A stretch of DNA of 47,204 nucleotides, taken from positions 1-47,204 of the forward strand of contig JAKPKU010000157.1 in the NCBI GenBank assembly GCA_029553545.1. The letters run 5' to 3'. How positions within the stretch are numbered: position 1 is the first letter of the stretch; the number at the start of each line of letters is the position of its first letter. Source of the stretch: Candidatus Cloacimonadota bacterium. GTDB taxonomy: Bacteria; Cloacimonadota; Cloacimonadia; Cloacimonadales; WRIO01. The notes beneath the pieces were generated by a model. That model did not search any database. It saw only the letters and a list, made by a program, of their open reading frames with translations, and was not told where the DNA came from. The translations under genes were made by a program, and so were the position numbers. Below, piece by piece: positions 44,151-47,204 of the stretch.

Positions 44151-44983
44151 AATTGAACCTCCTCTTTAATTTTGAGAAGTATTTCATAAAAAAGCTGTTT
44201 ATAGTGGTCGTCTTTATCGATGATTATATCTCCATTAGAGTTCATTTCTGCGATTCTTTTTTCAAAAGGAATATCTCCAATGATAGGTATTTGATGTTTG
44301 TGGCAAAGCTCTGCAGAGGGATTATCTCCTGTCAAACTCTTATTTAAAACCACACCGTGCTTTTTATTAAATAGCTTGACCAAATCATAAACCATCTCAA
44401 GATTATGTGCCCCAAAAATGCTCGGTTCTGCTACCAATACGCAATAATCTGCCTCTTGAATGCTCTCCATTACCGAGCACGCACTGCCTGGAGGACAGTC
44501 AATCACCACATCAAGATCTTTACTTGCATTTTTTAACAAGCTTTTAATCAAAGGAATACCATTTGCAACGCCTACATTCATAAATCCACTACTTGCCTTT
44601 ACATTATCAGCCATACCTTCTTGAACATAGCCAATGACTTTATCAATTTCAGTGATAGCTTTTTCTGGGCATAAGATGGAGCAAGCACCGCAAGAGTGAC
44701 ATATATCATCAAAAACCTTGATCTTACCGCCTATCAATGCCAATGCATTAAATCTACAGACCTCAACGCATTTGCGGCAAGCTGTACACTTATCATGATC
44801 TACCAAAGGCTTTTTAACTGATATATCATGTTTCTTATCTATTAATGGCTTAAAAAAAAGATGCCCATTAGGTTCTTCTATATCGCAGTCGATATAATGT
44901 GCTGTGTCTAAAGCTTTAGCAAGATTTACCGATACGAGAGTCTTCCCTGTTCCACCTTTTCCACTCAATATAGCGATTTTCAT
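44147..44983 (-). CDS. Second MinD/Mrp-type ATPase with ferredoxin domain
   Basis: A paralogue of the downstream gene, about 278 residues: SGKGGTGKTLVSVNLAK at the N-terminus, ferredoxin motifs CTACRKCVEVC and CHSCGACSILC with CPEKAI, then DVVIDCPPGSACSV. The two ATPases probably form a heterodimer. I chose ATG at 44983. A TTG at 44992 overlapping the upstream stop is an alternative. Confidence 0.92.
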   Translation of the reverse strand: MKIAILSGKGGTGKTLVSVNLAKALDTAHYIDCDIEEPNGHLFFKPLIDKKHDISVKKPLVDHDKCTACRKCVEVCRFNALALIGGKIKVFDDICHSCGACSILCPEKAITEIDKVIGYVQEGMADNVKASSGFMNVGVANGIPLIKSLLKNASKDLDVVIDCPPGSACSVMESIQEADYCVLVAEPSIFGAHNLEMVYDLVKLFNKKHGVVLNKSLTGDNPSAELCHKHQIPIIGDIPFEKRIAEMNSNGDIIIDKDDHYKQLFYEILLKIKEEVQL

Positions 44984-44988
44984 ATTAA

Positions 44989-45732
44989 TCAACCATGATG
45001 CCCATGGAATCCGCCATGGAATTGGTCAAGTTTTTCTAACTCATTCTTTTCAAAGGCTGCAATATTATCTGTAATTGATTCGCCATTGCTTTTATAAATA
45101 TCGACTTTTGCCGCTAATAGAATTTCAGCAGCATTATCGCCACAACGAGGGGTGAGCACAGCATCAACATTATTATCTACTAAGAACTGCGAAGCCTTTA
45201 CCCCTGCGCCGCCTTGTGCATTTGCAGCGGGATTATTAAGATAGTTATATTCTTTTGTGTCAGTTGAATAGATTAAATAATATGGTGCTCTGCCAAAAGA
45301 TGAACAAATGCCTGCCTGATTATTATTTTCATTAACAGGAATACCTATTTTCATAATTTTCTCCTTTTTATCTTTATCTTGTTTCATACGGCATCTGTGG
45401 CAAGCAAAGCTCTGTGGACTCTTCTCACAGAGCTCATAATTGCCACCCTCAATTTTTAAAATATGACCATTAACCAAAGCATCAGCGATCTTCTTACGTG
45501 CTCCAAAGTATATCCTTTGCACAGTAGTCCTTGCAACATTCATTAATTCTGCACATTCTTCTTGCATCAGCCCTTCATAGTCAATTAGGCGGATACACTC
45601 ATATTCTTCTACATGTAAATAGATTATCTGGTCGGAATTTGCATTACTGTCTATCGCTCCAAACTCTGTATTATCCGGCAAACAACATACTCGCCTGCCT
45701 TTGCGTGGTCGCCCTTGTCTTGGTCTATTCAT
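44989..45732 (-). CDS. DUF134 DNA-binding domain fused to NifX-like domain
   Basis: Residues 1-120 are a DUF134 protein with [37 protein letters not shown] and [12 protein letters not shown] (helix-turn-helix). Residues 127-247 are a NifX/dinitrogenase cofactor domain ([20 protein letters not shown]) ending in His-rich [10 protein letters not shown]. They are commonly separate adjacent genes. Here one frame joins them, but an AAGGAG site precedes the internal ATG at 45354, so two products may be made. ATG follows AAAAGGATTGAGAT. Confidence 0.85.
   Translation of the reverse strand: MNRPRQGRPRKGRRVCCLPDNTEFGAIDSNANSDQIIYLHVEEYECIRLIDYEGLMQEECAELMNVARTTVQRIYFGARKKIADALVNGHILKIEGGNYELCEKSPQSFACHRCRMKQDKDKKEKIMKIGIPVNENNNQAGICSSFGRAPYYLIYSTDTKEYNYLNNPAANAQGGAGVKASQFLVDNNVDAVLTPRCGDNAAEILLAAKVDIYKSNGESITDNIAAFEKNELEKLDQFHGGFHGHHG
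45354..45366 (-). promoter_or_regulatory. Internal ribosome-binding site and ATG for the NifX half
   Basis: AAGGAGAAAATT precedes ATG (codon 127 of the fusion). In-frame position and the similarity of the downstream part to stand-alone NifX proteins suggest an independent start. Confidence 0.55.
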
Positions 45733-45754
45733 ATCTCAATCCTTTTTAAAACTA

Positions 45755-46093
45755 TTAATTGTCATTATACTTATCAAGTTCTTCATTAATCCTCTTTAAG
45801 TTTTCTTCATATTGAACTTTTTGGCTTCTCAGCAAGTCAACCTGCTGTTCCTTACTAAGCATTTGATTTTCTGGATATTCTGCAAAGTAATCTCTTTGAC
45901 CATAGCCTCTATTATTAAAGCCTCTTCCTTGTCCAGCAAATCCCCTTCCACGACCTCTGCCACAACCATAACCAAAAAAAGAACCCAATCCTCTAAAGAA
46001 TCCGCCTCTCTCATTGCTTACTTGGCAATTACCCATTCTACGTCCAGTTAAAGGTCCTTGTCCTAAAGGTCCCGATCCGTCTCCACGTGGCAT
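45755..46093 (-). CDS. DUF5320 family Gly/Arg-rich protein
   Basis: The 112-residue product starts MPRGDGSGPLGQGPLTGRRM, the classic DUF5320 motif, continues with GCGRGRGRGFAGQGRGFNNR and ends in a short coiled coil (LSKEQQVDLLRSQKVQYEEN). The ATG at 46093 follows GGAGGATGCATT; the frame extends upstream without a better site. DUF5320 genes travel with NifX and MinD-ferredoxin genes. Function is unknown. Confidence 0.88.
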   Translation of the reverse strand: MPRGDGSGPLGQGPLTGRRMGNCQVSNERGGFFRGLGSFFGYGCGRGRGRGFAGQGRGFNNRGYGQRDYFAEYPENQMLSKEQQVDLLRSQKVQYEENLKRINEELDKYNDN

Positions 46094-46107
46094 AATGCAT
46101 CCTCCTT

Positions 46108-46196
46108 TATAATTTTTATGTTCATTTTCATTATGAACATATGTCCAGAATATACAGTAGGCTAATCTTGTCAAGTACTTTTTGACATATGTTCAA
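46108..46196 (-). promoter_or_regulatory. Promoter with paired TGAACATATGT operators upstream of DUF5320
   Basis: TGAACATATGTC (46134-46145) and GACATATGTTCA (46184-46195) are a perfect inverted pair, each close to the palindrome GAACATATGTTC. A further ATGAACAT half-site lies near the start. Between them, on the minus strand, TTGACA (46168-46173) is spaced 16 bases from TATTCT, so the operators flank the core promoter. Such motifs suit an ArsR-like repressor that is not encoded in this window. Confidence 0.7.
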
Positions 46197-46256
46197 AACA
46201 ATTTTTAATAAATCTATAAAAGCATTGATACCAGATGGATATGGTTACTTTTTTAA

Positions 46257-46500
46257 CAACACACCTTTTAAAGCACTTGCAATAATGTTCCTTGAGACAT
46301 TAACGCAACTGATACATTTCTTTTTTTTAAACAACACACTACAACACACCTTTTAAAGCACTTGCAATACTGTTCCATGAGACATTAACACAACTGATAC
46401 ATTTCTTTTTTTTAAACAACACACTACAACACACTTTCTAAAGCACTTGCAATACTGTTCCATGAGACATTAACACAACTGATACATTTCTTTTTTTAAT
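46257..46500 (+). repeat. Three tandem 85-bp repeats
   Basis: Units start at 46257, 46342 and 46427, a period of 85 bases. Each has AAAGCACTTGCAATACTGTT (or close), then CCATGAGACATTAACACAAC and a poly-T stretch. They match 42487-42560. Confidence 0.92.
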
Positions 46501-46522
46501 AAACCAGACAACACACGATTTT

Positions 46523-46574
46523 GATCCTCACTTCGTTGCGAAATAAAGTACCAAATCGCAATGGAGCGAGGACC
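46523..46574. repeat. Imperfect hairpin after the tandem repeats
   Basis: GATCCTCACTTCGTTGCG (46523-46540) and CGCAATGGAGCGAGGACC (46557-46574) are complementary at 14 of 18 positions. The same arm sequence follows the isolated repeat copy at 42573-42590. Confidence 0.65.
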
Positions 46575-46641
46575 AAATAGTTCTCTTTTTACAAAATTTT
46601 AACTCAATAGCGTAAATGATAATATGTCAGACATTTACCCC

Positions 46642-46705
46642 TTTGATTCCCGTTACATTCCCCTTGCTATCTTGGAGAATGCAAGGTAATCTAATAGGAA
46701 TCAAA
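46642..46705. repeat. Long imperfect inverted repeat
   Basis: TTTGATTCCCGTTACATTCC at 46642 onward and ATCTAATAGGAATCAAA at 46689-46705 pair over arms of about 25 bases with a 13-base loop. It may be an RNA stem or a remnant element. Confidence 0.55.
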
Positions 46706-46825
46706 AGGGAATCAAAAGGAGATTTATTCTGCTTTTTTGTTGATGTCTGTTTGTGTCAAGGAGACAGGTGTTTTGACACTTTCGCTTTTCACCTTCTCAG
46801 GCGGTCAGTGGTCGTTATATGCATT

Positions 46826-47075
46826 GGCAGCAACTATGTGCCATGGAACTATTTATCAAAAGCCTTAAATCCAAGTGTGTTACAGTGTGTTGTAAGTGTG
46901 TTGTCGTGTGTTGTTAAAAAAAAAGAATGTACCAGTTGTGATAGAGTGCCATGGAACAGTATTGCAAGTGCTTTAGAAAGTGCGTTGTAGTGTGTTGTTT
47001 AAAAAAAAGTTGATTATCTTGATCTATGTGCCATGGAACCGTTTGTCAAAGGCTTTAACCCTAAGAGGGTGTTGA
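46826..47075 (-). repeat. Inverted, diverged copies of the same repeat
   Basis: Three units carry GTGCCATGGAAC at 46839, 46947 and 47029. The middle one is close to the reverse complement of the units at 46257-46500. The outer two are more diverged but keep GTGCCATGGAAC-n-TCAAA-GC-TTA. Confidence 0.8.
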
Positions 47076-47204
47076 ATAATGCATAACTCAGGTTTACAGA
47101 CTTGAAGAATAATGGGTTGTTAGAACTGAGAGCAGAGTTGATGGGTAATTTCGCTTCGTAAAATTGATTGATGGATCTGGAACAACTAATGGTAGTTGTT
47201 GATA

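Larger units (their letters stand above)
46199..47204. other. Repeat-rich right end, no supported gene
   Basis: This kilobase contains seven-copy-family repeats in both orientations, two large hairpins and no frame with a convincing start. A 124-codon frame on the plus strand (46616-46990) is built partly from repeat units. No gene is visible at the right edge. Confidence 0.65.

Noticed and set aside
46616-46990. 124-codon plus-strand gene
   Set aside because: Its second half is two repeat units that happen to share a frame and the first half covers a hairpin. There is no convincing ribosome-binding site. The peptide pattern is treated as a finding instead.
1-47204. tRNA or rRNA genes
   Set aside because: I did not recognise any cloverleaf, T-arm consensus or rRNA sequence, including at the prophage borders.

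Overview
The window is AT-rich bacterial DNA in three parts. The host looks like an anaerobic bacterium with meso-diaminopimelate peptidoglycan. The MurE domain carries the DNPR motif that goes with meso-DAP use, and the right-hand cluster of ferredoxin-MinD ATPases, NifX-like proteins, DUF134 and DUF5320 is typical of strict anaerobes. I could not fix the phylum by eye.

Left part (245-17585, all minus strand): a compact division and cell-wall (dcw) operon. In transcription order it is mraZ, rsmH, an ftsL-like gene, a PASTA-containing ftsI, a fused murE-murF, mraY, murD, ftsW, murG, murC, murB, ftsQ, ftsA and ftsZ, ending in a rho-independent terminator. No ddl is present. A further minus-strand gene starts at the left edge from its own promoter.

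Middle part (about 17.7-42.1 kb): an apparently intact Mu-like transposable prophage inserted just upstream of mraZ. Its early end lies to the right: a C-type repressor diverges from a Ner-like regulator, followed by MuA-like transposase, MuB-like ATPase, a GemA-like protein, a DUF3164 protein and small genes. Two of the small genes, at 34887-35108 and 34729-34890, are easily missed. The packaging and portal block (28706-34491) lies on the plus strand, opposite to everything around it. The rest of the head, lysis and tail genes run on the minus strand from 28552 to 17932 and include a programmed -1 frameshift in the tail chaperone gene. A long tape measure gene and no recognisable sheath gene suggest a siphovirus with Mu-type replication. 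The portal protein is fused to a MuF domain and to a C-terminal domain resembling phage-borne RNase toxins. Both prophage ends carry clusters of a transposase-site-like repeat. The early end also has three identical 65-bp iteron-bearing repeats. The whole prophage is bracketed by a perfect 127-bp direct repeat, which is unexpected for a Mu-type transposase.

Right part (42.3-47.2 kb): a minus-strand operon of a DUF5320 protein, a DUF134-NifX fusion, two ferredoxin-containing MinD/Mrp-type ATPases and a stand-alone NifX-like protein. It resembles the orange-protein (ORP) type clusters of anaerobes. It is bordered by seven copies of a degenerate repeat of roughly 75-85 bp, some in inverted orientation. 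The last kilobase has no convincing gene.
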